Below, piece by piece: positions 1 to 6,633 of a stretch of 36,943 bases of DNA (positions within the stretch are counted from its first letter, which is position 1; every line of letters starts with the position of its first letter). The stretch is from the NCBI GenBank assembly GCA_964392455.1, contig CAYMPG010000017.1, forward strand, positions 1 through 36,943, read 5' to 3'. A program made the position numbers and the translations under genes. Source of the DNA: SFEL01 sp964392455 (GTDB lineage: Bacteria; Bacillota; Clostridia; Christensenellales; CAG-138). The notes beneath the pieces are model-generated. The model saw only the letters and a list, made by a program, of their open reading frames with translations. It had not been told where the DNA came from and searched no databases.

Positions 1-673
1 GTGCGCCCGCCCACTCGTTCTGCATGATGCCCAGGAAGTTTACCATCTGGTTGCAGAGGGAGGCAAGGTGCTTTGCAGGCTTGCTGTTTATCTTGCCGGA
101 TACTCCGCCAAGGCCCTCCTGTATAAGCTGCTTGAGAGACCAGCCGGCGCAGTAGCCGGTGAGCATGGAAAGATCGTGAATGTGTATATCCGCATTGCGG
201 TGTGCATTGGCGATCTCCTCGTCATACACCTCGGACAGCCAGTAGTTTGCAGTGATGGCCCCGCTGTTGGACAGTATGAGCCCGCCCACAGAGTAGGTAA
301 CGGTGGAGTTTTCCTTAACACGCCAGTCGGTAATGTTAACGTAGCTGTTTACCGTTTCCTTGTAGTCCAGTATGGTGGATTTCATATTGCGGAGCTTTTC
401 CCGCTGCTTGCGGTAAAGTATGTATGCCTTGGCCACGTCGGCGTAGCCCGCAAGGCTCAGCACCTCCTCCACGCTGTCCTGTATGTCCTCCACGGCCACA
501 AGGCCGTCCTTTATCTTGCTCTCAAAGTCCGCAGTGACCTTAAGGGCCAGAAAATCTATCACGCTCTGGTTGTACTGCTTTTCCACGGCATCAAAGGCCT
601 TGGTTATGGCAGCGCTTATTTTGGTGATGTCAAATTCGGCTATGGAATTATCCCTCTTTATCACCCGATACAT
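1..673 (-). CDS. nrdD: Anaerobic ribonucleoside-triphosphate reductase (class III), N-terminal part; cut by window edge
   Basis: Glycyl-radical enzyme that reduces ribonucleoside triphosphates to deoxyribonucleotides without oxygen; it acts in the cytoplasm and is activated by NrdG. About 224 N-terminal residues are visible. Residues 1-90 form an ATP-cone (start MYRVIKRDNSIAEFDITKI, then ALKVTADFESKI and VEDIQDSVE), which in this family senses dATP/ATP. The catalytic domain follows (NSYVNITDWRVKENSTVTYS, then HRNADIHIHDL and TGYCAGWSLKQLIQEGLGG, both typical of NrdD). The C-terminal glycyl-radical loop lies beyond the left edge. The start at 673 is supported by GGAGGG just upstream. Promoter and NrdR-like boxes are listed separately. 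nrdG lies upstream on the same strand, the reverse of the common nrdD-nrdG order. Confidence 0.93.
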   Translation of the reverse strand, partial: MYRVIKRDNSIAEFDITKISAAITKAFDAVEKQYNQSVIDFLALKVTADFESKIKDGLVAVEDIQDSVEEVLSLAGYADVAKAYILYRKQREKLRNMKSTILDYKETVNSYVNITDWRVKENSTVTYSVGGLILSNSGAITANYWLSEVYDEEIANAHRNADIHIHDLSMLTGYCAGWSLKQLIQEGLGGVSGKINSKPAKHLASLCNQMVNFLGIMQNEWAGA

Positions 674-794
674 GGTATATCCCTCCGTATATTTTAATAA
701 GTAAGGTATATATATTGCATGGCCCTTAGGCCCATTTATTGCCAGCCTTATCCTCCGCCGCCCTGCCCGCTGAAGGGCCTCCCGGCGGATTTTA

Positions 795-824
795 AGTATA
801 CCATATGTTGTGTTTGAAAGGCAA
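795..824 (-). promoter_or_regulatory. nrdD promoter
   Basis: On the minus strand TTGCCT (819-824) and TATACT (795-800) are separated by 18 bp, about 120 bp upstream of the nrdD start. One NrdR-like box overlaps the -10 and the others lie upstream of the -35, which fits repression when dATP is abundant. Confidence 0.6.
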
Positions 825-876
825 TAGCAAATCCAATATATGGTATGATTATTTTTGGCAGCACAATATGTTGTGG
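798..876 (-). promoter_or_regulatory. Three NrdR-like operator boxes
   Basis: Three 16-bp imperfect palindromes resemble the known NrdR box (consensus acaCwAtATaTwGtgt): 798-813, 831-846 and 861-876. They match the consensus at roughly 13, 12 and 13 of 16 positions. Start-to-start spacing is 33 and 30 bp, about three helical turns, so all lie on one face of the DNA as in known NrdR targets. Two boxes are usual; three is a variation. The nrdR gene is not in the window. Confidence 0.7.
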
Positions 877-897
877 GAGGGAATGTTGATGTTATTA

Positions 898-1158
898 TTG
901 TTCTTTTCCTTAAAGGACAGATTAGTCAATGGGAAGCATTGACATGGCTCCCTGAAATCATGTGGAAAATCCAGGGATTTTCCACATGAACCAAAGAAGC
1001 GTACTTTTCTTTAAAAGAAAAGTACCAAAAGAATCGCCCTTTCTTTAAAAAGAAAGGGCCAAAGAATAGGGTTTGGTTAGTTAATACTAAATAAGCTGCT
1101 TTACAGCACCTTCCAAAAAGCCTCATAACGAATGAGGCTTTTTGCGTAGGCAGGAATA
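898..1158 (+). repeat. Family A hairpin-chain repeat, copy A1 (with 68-bp insert)
   Basis: Chain of hairpins in plus orientation: an interrupted arm at 898-917, the 68-bp nested unit 918-985, then palindromes around 1013-1037 and 1040-1062. The shared core (ATAAGCTGCTTTACAGCACC) follows, and then a terminator-like hairpin with arms AAAAAGCCTCAT / ATGAGGCTTTTT at 1115-1143. It sits between nrdG and nrdD, antisense to both, unlike most copies. The hairpin has A-rich and T-rich flanks and could terminate in both directions. Confidence 0.85.
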
Positions 1159-1159
1159 G

Positions 1160-1430
1160 AAAAACAGTATTCGACAGGAAGCCCGCTTTTGCCGCAAGGC
1201 AGGGGGCGCTATGTACAGGCCTGCGGGCCTGGTGTGTAAAGGGAGGTGTCGGCGCAGCCGACTGAGGGGTTGTAAAAAGCTGGCGTGGCAATCCGTACCC
1301 CTTCAGCCGTTAATAAGAGAATAGGCAGGGATAAGCGTCCTTGTTCCCTTGGCGTGGGATTATCTATACCCACCCGCCACCCTTTAAAGCAGCTTTTGCC
1401 TTACGGCAAAAGCGGGCCTCCTAACCGAAT
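1160..1430. repeat. Composite intergenic repeat (family B1 plus short hairpin modules)
   Basis: No gene seen here. The stretch contains a GGAGGTG...CGGCGCAGCCG module (about 1226-1275; similar ones near 2583 and 10405). A block beginning GGCAATCCGTACC (about 1286) runs through GGGATAAGCG and GGGATTATCT to a GCTTTTGCC / GGCAAAAGC hairpin (about 1391-1410). The same block order recurs at 8036, 10508 and, inverted, 13318. Confidence 0.7.
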
Positions 1431-1504
1431 GTTTGCAGCATTTTTCAGAGAAAACGAAAGGATGCCGAATTCTTGTTGCTTCTTTGCAACCCCCTGCCCC
1501 CGGC

Positions 1505-2194
1505 CTACTCTCCCCTTATCTCCGCTGCGGGCAGGTATTTTCTCGCCGCCTCCAGCAGCGCCTGCAGCTCATCGTCAGATGGGCGGCCGCAGGTGCGGTC
1601 TATCACCAGCTCAGAATCGCGATAGGGCTGCAGGAAATACCGTGGCGCGCCCTGTATCCATTTGCCTATTTCCTCCATGTCCTCAGGGGTGTGCATTCCC
1701 TTTACCAGGGTGGTACGGAATTCGTACTCCACCGTCCCCTGCAAAAGTATCCTTACGCTGTCCTTTACAGGGCCAATATCCAGCTCCGGTCTGCCTGTGG
1801 TGGCAGGGTATTTTGCCGGGGCGTTTTTTATATCCATGGCCACATAGTCCACCAGCCCCCCCAGTATCAGCTTGTGCATGACCTCCGGGGCGGTGCCGTT
1901 GGTATCCAGCTTTACCGAATACCCCATGGCCTTTATCTCCTTTGCAAAATCCCACAATCCCTTCCACAGCGTGGGCTCGCCGCCGGTGATGCATACCCCC
2001 TCCAGCATGCCCCGGCGCTTTTTCAACAGGGCAAATACCTCGGCCGCCGGTATATCCGGCTGCTGGGCCGGCCGCTCCACTATGCCGCCATTGTGGCAAA
2101 AGGGGCAGCGGAAATTGCATCCCCCCAGAAATACCGTGCAGGCCACCTTTCCGGGATAATCCAGCAGAGTAAGCGTTTGCAGTCCTTTTATCAT
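1505..2194 (-). CDS. nrdG: Anaerobic ribonucleoside-triphosphate reductase activating protein (radical SAM)
   Basis: Radical SAM enzyme that generates the glycyl radical on NrdD using S-adenosylmethionine and a [4Fe-4S] cluster. The 229-residue protein carries the cluster motif CNFRCPFC (Cys26, Cys30, Cys33). GGEP follows (near residue 72) for SAM binding, then DTNG and VDYVAMDIKN, the latter typical of the longer NrdG2-like (TIGR02495-type) activases. The start at 2194 (MIKGLQTLTLLDYPGK) is chosen over an upstream in-frame ATG at 2290: AAGGAG precedes it at the right distance, family similarity starts here, and the upstream extension translates repeat DNA. About 830 bp of repeats and regulatory DNA separate it from nrdD. 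Confidence 0.93.
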   Translation of the reverse strand: MIKGLQTLTLLDYPGKVACTVFLGGCNFRCPFCHNGGIVERPAQQPDIPAAEVFALLKKRRGMLEGVCITGGEPTLWKGLWDFAKEIKAMGYSVKLDTNGTAPEVMHKLILGGLVDYVAMDIKNAPAKYPATTGRPELDIGPVKDSVRILLQGTVEYEFRTTLVKGMHTPEDMEEIGKWIQGAPRYFLQPYRDSELVIDRTCGRPSDDELQALLEAARKYLPAAEIRGE

Positions 2195-2266
2195 TGCCTT
2201 GGCTCCTTTTTGTGGTTTTTCGGGTGGTGCTATGCAGGGGACGCTGTCCCTCCGTGCTGCTTGCTT

Positions 2267-2450
2267 TGCAGGGGACTCTGTCCCCTGCACCCCTGGTTCC
2301 TTTCTTAAAGAAAGGAACCGAAAGATATGGTTTAGGATAGGTATATTAAATACGCTGCTTTACAGCCCTTTCCAAAAAGCCTCATAACGGATGAGGCTTT
2401 TTGCGTGGGTGGGAATAGGATAATGGATTGGGTGAACACATGACCCTCCC
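2267..2450 (+). repeat. Family A repeat, copy A2
   Basis: Begins with a GC hairpin (GCAGGGGAC...GTCCCCTGC, 2270-2289). The A/T palindrome GGTTCC...GGAACC follows (2295-2319), then the core ATACGCTGCTTTACAGCCC and the terminator-like hairpin AAAAAGCCTCAT / ATGAGGCTTTTT (2374-2402). A tail GGATTGGGTG...ACCCTCCCC runs to 2450 and also follows copy A5 in inverted form. It lies upstream of nrdG, on the opposite strand. Confidence 0.82.
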
Positions 2451-2600
2451 CGGCAGATGGATAAGCGATACGAGCCTCCTGTGCAGATGTATACGCCGCA
2501 CGAGCCTCCCCGGAAGATGGACAGGACATACGAGCCGCCCGGCAGATGGATAAGCCACACGAGCCTCCTGTGCAGATGTATACGCCGCACGAGCCTCCCC
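2451..2600. repeat. 30-bp minisatellite, five units
   Basis: Five tandem units of 30, 30, 29, 30 and about 30 bp, each with CAGATG (or AAGATG) followed by ACGAGCC(T/G)CC; unit starts near 2454, 2484, 2514, 2543 and 2573. There are no unique spacers, so it is not a CRISPR array. One isolated unit occurs inverted at 10690-10717, next to copy A5. Confidence 0.85.
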
Positions 2601-2835
2601 TGTGTAAGGGGAGGTGGCAATGAGCGACAGCTCATTTGTCGGAGGGGTTGTAATGGTATCGAACCACAGGCACAGCACCCTTCCATTTTCCCCGATAAAG
2701 CACCGCAAGCCTTTGGTTAGGAGGCCCGCTTTTGCCGTAAGGCAAAAGCTACATACCTGCAAAGCACCCCAAAGGGCCGTAAGCTGTGTCCCGGGCGTGG
2801 CGGCTAATGACACCTTCGGGCGTTTGTCTGTCACA
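2601..2835. repeat. Mixed short repeat modules
   Basis: No gene seen. Contains TGTGTAAGGGGAGGTGGC followed by a small hairpin (GAGCGACAGCTC) and GGAGGGGTTG, and then a GCTTTTGCC / GGCAAAAGC hairpin (2728-2749). Both modules recur near 1190-1275, 10405-10460 and 13330. Confidence 0.6.
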
Positions 2836-2839
2836 CACA

Positions 2840-2981
2840 CTTAGGCTGCGGGTTGTTAAGGGACTCAGCCCCTTAAAGTCCAATCCGCATTTGGCGACAC
2901 GTGCGGCAAATGCGGAACCATCCCCTAAGGAATAATCGCTCATAATCCAAAGCACAGCGATAATTTTGATTGAAAGCCGGA
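2840..2981. repeat. Family C hairpin-array repeat, copy C1 (short)
   Basis: Shares with C2 and C3 the block TTAGGCTGCGGGTTGTTAAG and a TTAAGGG...CCCTTAA hairpin, then CCGCATTTG...CAAATGCGG (hairpin), CCATCCCCTAAGG and ATAATCGCTCA. It abuts the 3' end of the C_GCAxxG_C_C gene, as the other two copies abut other minus-strand genes. Confidence 0.75.
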
Positions 2982-3434
2982 TTAGTCACTTTTGCGACCA
3001 TCGGTCATCATATCTTCCAATATCTTAGCAGCATCCATCACAAGGCGGGTGCAGGGGCGCACGGCATAATAGGCATCGTTTCTGTCCATGGGCTTTTGGG
3101 CCTTGGGGCAGTTTGCAATAAGGTCACGGCACATTATGCTGCCGTTCTGCTTTTTAAATTCCTCTGCAAGGGTGCGTATAAGCTGATAATGGGCCGCCTT
3201 GCCCTCCGCATCGGTGGGGCTGGTGTAGCCATAAAGCATATCCGCCGCCATAAACAGCCCTGTTACCGCCCCGCAGGTATCCCTCAGCGCACCCATGCCC
3301 GCACCAAAGCCTGAGGTGAGCTTTATGGCGGTAGCCTCATCCACGCCGGTCACGTCGCTGAAGGCGGCAAATACCGACTGGGCGCAGTTATATCCCATGA
3401 GGAAAAGCTCCTCTGCCCTTTTTACATGATCCAT
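2982..3434 (-). CDS. C_GCAxxG_C_C family redox-type protein
   Basis: 150-residue protein of the Pfam C_GCAxxG_C_C family (PF09719), thought to be redox-active or metal-binding; its biochemical role is not established. Visible signature: NCAQSVFAAF near residues 16-25, GFGAGMG near 42-48 with DTCGAVTG after it, CRDLI and NCPKAQ near 102-111, and a last Cys in VRPCTRL near 127. Several of these cysteines sit at family-conserved positions. The start at 3434 has GGAAGG about 12 bp upstream. It follows the biotin ligase gene by about 35 bp on the same strand, so cotranscription is likely. The reading frame ends against repeat C1. Confidence 0.88.
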   Translation of the reverse strand: MDHVKRAEELFLMGYNCAQSVFAAFSDVTGVDEATAIKLTSGFGAGMGALRDTCGAVTGLFMAADMLYGYTSPTDAEGKAAHYQLIRTLAEEFKKQNGSIMCRDLIANCPKAQKPMDRNDAYYAVRPCTRLVMDAAKILEDMMTDGRKSD

Positions 3435-3469
3435 CCCTGAACAAACCTTCCTTTCGTATTATATAGGCC

Positions 3470-4240
3470 CTATATAAGCCGGCCTGTAACGCTTACCTCG
3501 CCGCTGTTAAGGGCCAGCCTTTCGCCATTTTCCAGCTCCACCAGCAGCCGCCCCTCCCGGGTAACATCCATCGCAGTGGCCTGCCGCCCATCCGGCAGGC
3601 CCACCCTTCGGCCTATCAAAAGGCTGCGTCCTTTATATTCACGGTATATTTCCCCGCTCTCAAAGCTGCGGCAGGCCTTAAGCATCTCCGCCGCCACGGC
3701 CCCCGCCATTGCGCTGAGCGTTATTGGGGGGGTGGCCTCAGGGTAAAGGCTGCCCGCCTTATCTGCAAGCTCCCCTGTAAAGGGCGGGGTCTGATAATTT
3801 ATCCCCACCCCGGCCACGGCGTATTTCAGCCCGCTGCCTGCGGCTGCCCCCTCGGTAAGTATGCCGCATATCTTTTTGCCATTAAGGTAAAGGTCATTTA
3901 CCCACTTGATGCCGGGGCTTATGCCAAGCTCCCTTTCCATTGCCCGGCATACCCCCACCGCCGCCGCCATGGTAAGCATGGTGCATTGCTCAAGGGTACC
4001 CTCCGGCCGCAGTATGAGGGATAAATATATGCCCCCCTCCGGGCTTTCAAAGCTGCGGCCCAGCCTGCCCCTGCCCCCAGTCTGCCGCCGGGCTATCACA
4101 AGGGAGCCCTCAGGCACCCCCTTTTGGGCCAGCTCCTTGGCAACGGTATTTGTGCTGGGCAGCTCCTGTGCGGTCAGCAGCCATCCTGCATTTGGGAAAT
4201 ACTCCCTTATCTCCTTATCATTAAGCGCCGGCATATTCAT
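3470..4240 (-). CDS. birA: Biotin--[acetyl-CoA-carboxylase] ligase, no DNA-binding domain
   Basis: Ligates biotin through biotinyl-AMP to the biotin carrier lysine of carboxylases in the cytoplasm. The catalytic domain is clear: STN near residues 29-31, the biotinyl-AMP loop GGRGRLGR at 55-62, KWVNDLYLNGKK at 112-123, and GVGINYQ near 145. A C-terminal SH3-like domain follows (about 205-255). At about 256 residues, and lacking the N-terminal helix-turn-helix, it is a group I (non-repressor) ligase. The first ATG (4240) lies within the last codons of the phosphoesterase gene; the ATG at 4234 (MPALND) has GGGAG at a better distance and may be the true start. The overlap implies translational coupling. 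Confidence 0.93.
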   Translation of the reverse strand: MNMPALNDKEIREYFPNAGWLLTAQELPSTNTVAKELAQKGVPEGSLVIARRQTGGRGRLGRSFESPEGGIYLSLILRPEGTLEQCTMLTMAAAVGVCRAMERELGISPGIKWVNDLYLNGKKICGILTEGAAAGSGLKYAVAGVGINYQTPPFTGELADKAGSLYPEATPPITLSAMAGAVAAEMLKACRSFESGEIYREYKGRSLLIGRRVGLPDGRQATAMDVTREGRLLVELENGERLALNSGEVSVTGRLI

Positions 4241-5261
4241 ACTCCCAGGGTATATCCATCACAAAGGTCTCCCACTGTGGGGCCTGCTTATAGTATTTAT
4301 TGTGGGTCTCCTCGTCAAAGTGGGAATAATCCTCCAGCACCGGGGAGTAGGTATATACCCGTATCTCCCCCTGAGCCTCGTCCACCTCGAAAAACATCAT
4401 GTAGCCGCTGCCGCCCAGGCTGTCCGCCGCCTGGTAATTGCATATAAGCTGCTCCACGGTGCGGTCTGCATTGCCATCCCCGTCGTCATCCATCTGCTCA
4501 GCCACCCTTGCCACATTGTACCTGTGGCCGCACAGCACCATGCATACATTGGGGTATTTGGCAATTATCTCATCCCGTATGAGCCCGCCATCCTCCAGCA
4601 GGGAAAGATTGGTATCAAAGTAGGCGTGGGTGCAGATTATCACGGCCCTGTCCGGATGCTGCTCTATCACCTGGCTCATCCAGTCTATGCCCTCCTGCTC
4701 CACCCCGTACCCCATGTACAGGAAAAGCAGCCTGCTGCCCTCAATATCGATAAGGTCGTAATGGCCCCGGTTATCCTGAAAGCTCTCCCCGTAGCAGGGG
4801 CGATAGTCGCAGCTTTCCTGGCCGAAATAGCGGCTGTAATAGGAATAATTTGTCTTGCCTCCCCTTACGTCATGGTTGCCGGCGCACACCCCTGCGGGTA
4901 TGTCCCGGATATTGTCCATGGCCTCCACCGCCCGCTCCCACTGGGCCTCCCTTGTGGCAGAGGCCACCAGGTCGCCGGTGTGTATTACATATTGAAGATT
5001 GAGCTGCTCCCGGTTGTCCCTGAGGTATTGGGTCATGGCATAAAAGGTATCCGGAAACTCCCTGCTGTAATGCTGGGTATCGCTCATCCAGGCAATGGTA
5101 TACACCTCCGGCCCAGGCTCGGGGGTGGCAGTGGGCTCCGGGGTGGCCACAGTGTCGGCAGGCATGGGGGCAGCTACAGGCTGGGCCATGCAGCCGCCCA
5201 ATAGAAGCACTGCGGCAGTTACAATAATGAATATGGGTATTATGGAATAATTTCTTTTCAT
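4221..5261 (-). CDS. Lipoprotein calcineurin-like metallophosphoesterase
   Basis: Predicted exported lipoprotein, 346 residues. It has a signal peptide with a hydrophobic stretch (residues 6-20) and lipobox LGGC (Cys24), then a Pro/Glu/Thr linker (35-52). The metallophosphoesterase core shows SDTQHY (60-65), HTGD (94-97), GNHD (128-131), THAY near 212 and CGHRYN near 243, the usual metal-ligand order of the family. The substrate is unknown; extracytoplasmic members often act on nucleotides or phosphodiesters. No Shine-Dalgarno sequence is seen and the -10 box lies 7 bp before the ATG, so the mRNA is probably leaderless. It is the first gene of a run with birA and the C_GCAxxG_C_C gene. Confidence 0.9.
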   Translation of the reverse strand: MKRNYSIIPIFIIVTAAVLLLGGCMAQPVAAPMPADTVATPEPTATPEPGPEVYTIAWMSDTQHYSREFPDTFYAMTQYLRDNREQLNLQYVIHTGDLVASATREAQWERAVEAMDNIRDIPAGVCAGNHDVRGGKTNYSYYSRYFGQESCDYRPCYGESFQDNRGHYDLIDIEGSRLLFLYMGYGVEQEGIDWMSQVIEQHPDRAVIICTHAYFDTNLSLLEDGGLIRDEIIAKYPNVCMVLCGHRYNVARVAEQMDDDGDGNADRTVEQLICNYQAADSLGGSGYMMFFEVDEAQGEIRVYTYSPVLEDYSHFDEETHNKYYKQAPQWETFVMDIPWEYEYAGA

Positions 5262-5268
5262 GATATGG

Positions 5269-5297
5269 ATTGTACCACACTATGCTGTACTATGTAA
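5269..5297 (-). promoter_or_regulatory. Promoter giving a leaderless mRNA for the phosphoesterase
   Basis: Minus strand TTACAT (5292-5297), 17 bp, TACAAT (5269-5274). The start codon at 5261 begins 7 bp after the -10, where transcription would start. Confidence 0.5.
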
Positions 5298-5374
5298 CTT
5301 TGAAATAACAGATATGATGGCGTTTGGTGAAATATATGAGTAGCTTATTACTGCGGGGCACTTACCTGCCATAT

Positions 5375-5403
5375 TTGACAACCGGGTGCCGCCGTGCTAC
5401 CAT
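5375..5403 (+). promoter_or_regulatory. Signal peptidase promoter
   Basis: TTGACA (5375-5380), 17 bp, TACCAT (5398-5403), with TGC just before the -10 (extended -10). It covers an in-frame GTG at 5394, so translation must start downstream at 5439. Confidence 0.65.
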
Positions 5404-5438
5404 TACATGAACAAACATTACAGGAAAGGCACAGGCCA

Positions 5439-6026
5439 ATGGCAACCCTTACAAAAAAGCAGCGGAGCGCTCTGTGCGCCGCCGCAGAAAAGCTGCATAA
5501 AAACGACGAAGCATACAAAAAAGCGTCAAACGGGGATTTTATGATATACCTTATTACGGTAGTGCTCATAGCCCTGTTTATCCGCACGTTTATATTTGAG
5601 CCGGTGCAGGTGGTGGGCTCCTCCATGTACCCTACCCTGATTGACGGGGAGGGTATGTTCACCGAAAAGCTCACCTACACCTTTTCAGAGCCACAGCACG
5701 GGGATATAATCATCTGCCGCTATACCAATATGCCGGTAAACTGCGTAAAGCGCATAATCGGTATGCCGGGGGATACTGTGGCCATTACAGGCGGCCGGAT
5801 ATACCTGAATGGCCAGCCTCTTGATGAATCCGCCTACTGGAATGATACCATTTACGGAGACATGGAGCAGGTCACCGTGCCTGAAAGGTGCCTCTTTGTG
5901 GTGGGAGATAACCGCAACGCCAGCGATGACAGTCGCAATCCCTATGTGGGCTTTGTGCCATATGGCCAGATAAAGGGCAAGGTGCAGGCGGTAATGCTGC
6001 CCTTCAGCCGGGCAAGGTGGATGTAG
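5439..6026 (+). CDS. Signal peptidase I
   Basis: Membrane-bound serine/lysine protease that removes signal peptides from exported proteins; 195 residues from ATG 5439, preceded by AGGAAAGG. There is one N-terminal membrane segment (about residues 35-52, IYLITVVLIALFIRTFIF). The active site lies outside the cytoplasm: catalytic Ser62 in GSSMYPTL, and Lys104 in VKRIIGMPGD. The box E-like VVGDNRNASDDSR (near 157-169) is followed by a final FVPYGQIKGK. All key residues are present. The short single-membrane-segment form is usual for Firmicutes. It is monocistronic, with its own promoter and a terminator 22 bp downstream. Confidence 0.93.
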   Translation: MATLTKKQRSALCAAAEKLHKNDEAYKKASNGDFMIYLITVVLIALFIRTFIFEPVQVVGSSMYPTLIDGEGMFTEKLTYTFSEPQHGDIIICRYTNMPVNCVKRIIGMPGDTVAITGGRIYLNGQPLDESAYWNDTIYGDMEQVTVPERCLFVVGDNRNASDDSRNPYVGFVPYGQIKGKVQAVMLPFSRARWM

Positions 6027-6048
6027 CAGCAGGAAAGAGCTTATTTTA

Positions 6049-6076
6049 CGGGCGCACAATGTGCGCCTGTTTTTTG
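6049..6076 (+). terminator. Terminator of the signal peptidase gene
   Basis: Stem GGCGCA / TGCGCC (6051-6066) followed by TGTTTTTTG. Confidence 0.8.
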
Positions 6077-6114
6077 TATGGCGCTTCCAGCTTATACAGG
6101 CCATAGCCGGAGTC

Positions 6115-6290
6115 GTGCTGCAAAGCAGCTTATTTAATACTGTCCTATCAAACTATATTCTTTGGGTTCTTTGTGGAAAATCCTTGGATTTTCCACATGA
6201 TTTCAAGGAGCTATGTCAATGCTTCCCATTGACTAATCTATCTTTTAAAGAAAGAACCGGGGGTGCAGGGGGCTGGCCCCCTGCAAAGCA
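6115..6290 (-). repeat. Family A repeat, copy A3 (with 68-bp insert, no terminal hairpin)
   Basis: Read on the minus strand: GC hairpin (6262-6285), interrupted palindrome GGTTCTTTC..., the 68-bp unit at 6173-6240, AAAGAATATAGTTT, and the core TTAAATAAGCTGCTTTGCAG. The usual terminator hairpin is missing; the signal peptidase terminator lies nearby instead. It follows the 3' end of the 68-residue protein gene in the same orientation. Confidence 0.8.
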
Positions 6291-6324
6291 GCACGGTTGG
6301 GACAGCGTCCCCTGCAAAATCCCC

Positions 6325-6531
6325 CTACCTGCAATACTCCTTCTCCACTCCCTCCATGATAACGGTGATGGTACCGGCGTCCTCCCGGGGGCAGTCCAGC
6401 TCCAGCAGCAGCTTTGCTGCGGCCACCCGGTCAGCGGATCTGGCCTCCGGGTCGCCGCATATTTCCAGCAGGCAGGCAATGGCAGAGGCTCTGCTGTCCT
6501 GCCCGGCAGCATCCACATTTTTCAGCTCCAT
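6325..6531 (-). CDS. Small helical protein, possibly phage terminase-associated
   Basis: 68-residue acidic protein with no certain family. The middle (ACLLEICGDPEARSADRV, then AAAKLLLELD) reads as two amphipathic helices. It resembles short phage proteins found near terminase genes, such as TerS-like proteins, in which DRV.AA.LLL is common; that is a recollection, not a search. The start at 6531 has a strong AAAAAAGGAGG upstream and is chosen over an upstream in-frame ATG without such a site. It lies on the same strand as the phage genes but is separated from them by a plus-strand lipoprotein gene, so it may be an isolated remnant or an unrelated host gene. Confidence 0.6.
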   Translation of the reverse strand: MELKNVDAAGQDSRASAIACLLEICGDPEARSADRVAAAKLLLELDCPREDAGTITVIMEGVEKEYCR

Positions 6532-6576
6532 GGCATCCTCCTTTTTTATGAATATGTTAATTTTGCGCTGCACAAG

Positions 6577-6606
6577 TTGAGCCGCCCCGGCCTTTTGTGA
6601 TATTCT
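6577..6606 (+). promoter_or_regulatory. Promoter of the lipoprotein gene
   Basis: TTGAGC (6577-6582), 18 bp, TATTCT (6601-6606); AAAGGAGG follows just before the ATG at 6634. Confidence 0.5.
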
Positions 6607-6633
6607 TTAAATATACCCTCAAAGGAGGCGCCC

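Noticed and set aside
1285..1881. Plus-strand open frames across repeat B1 and nrdG
   Set aside because: They translate repeat DNA and the reverse of nrdG; no start signals.
2451..2600. Possible CRISPR array
   Set aside because: Units are directly tandem at 30 bp without unique spacers, and no cas gene is present.
3906..5204. Long plus-strand open frame opposite birA and the phosphoesterase
   Set aside because: It is antisense to two genes with clear catalytic motifs, has no family resemblance, and results from high GC and stop-poor reverse frames.
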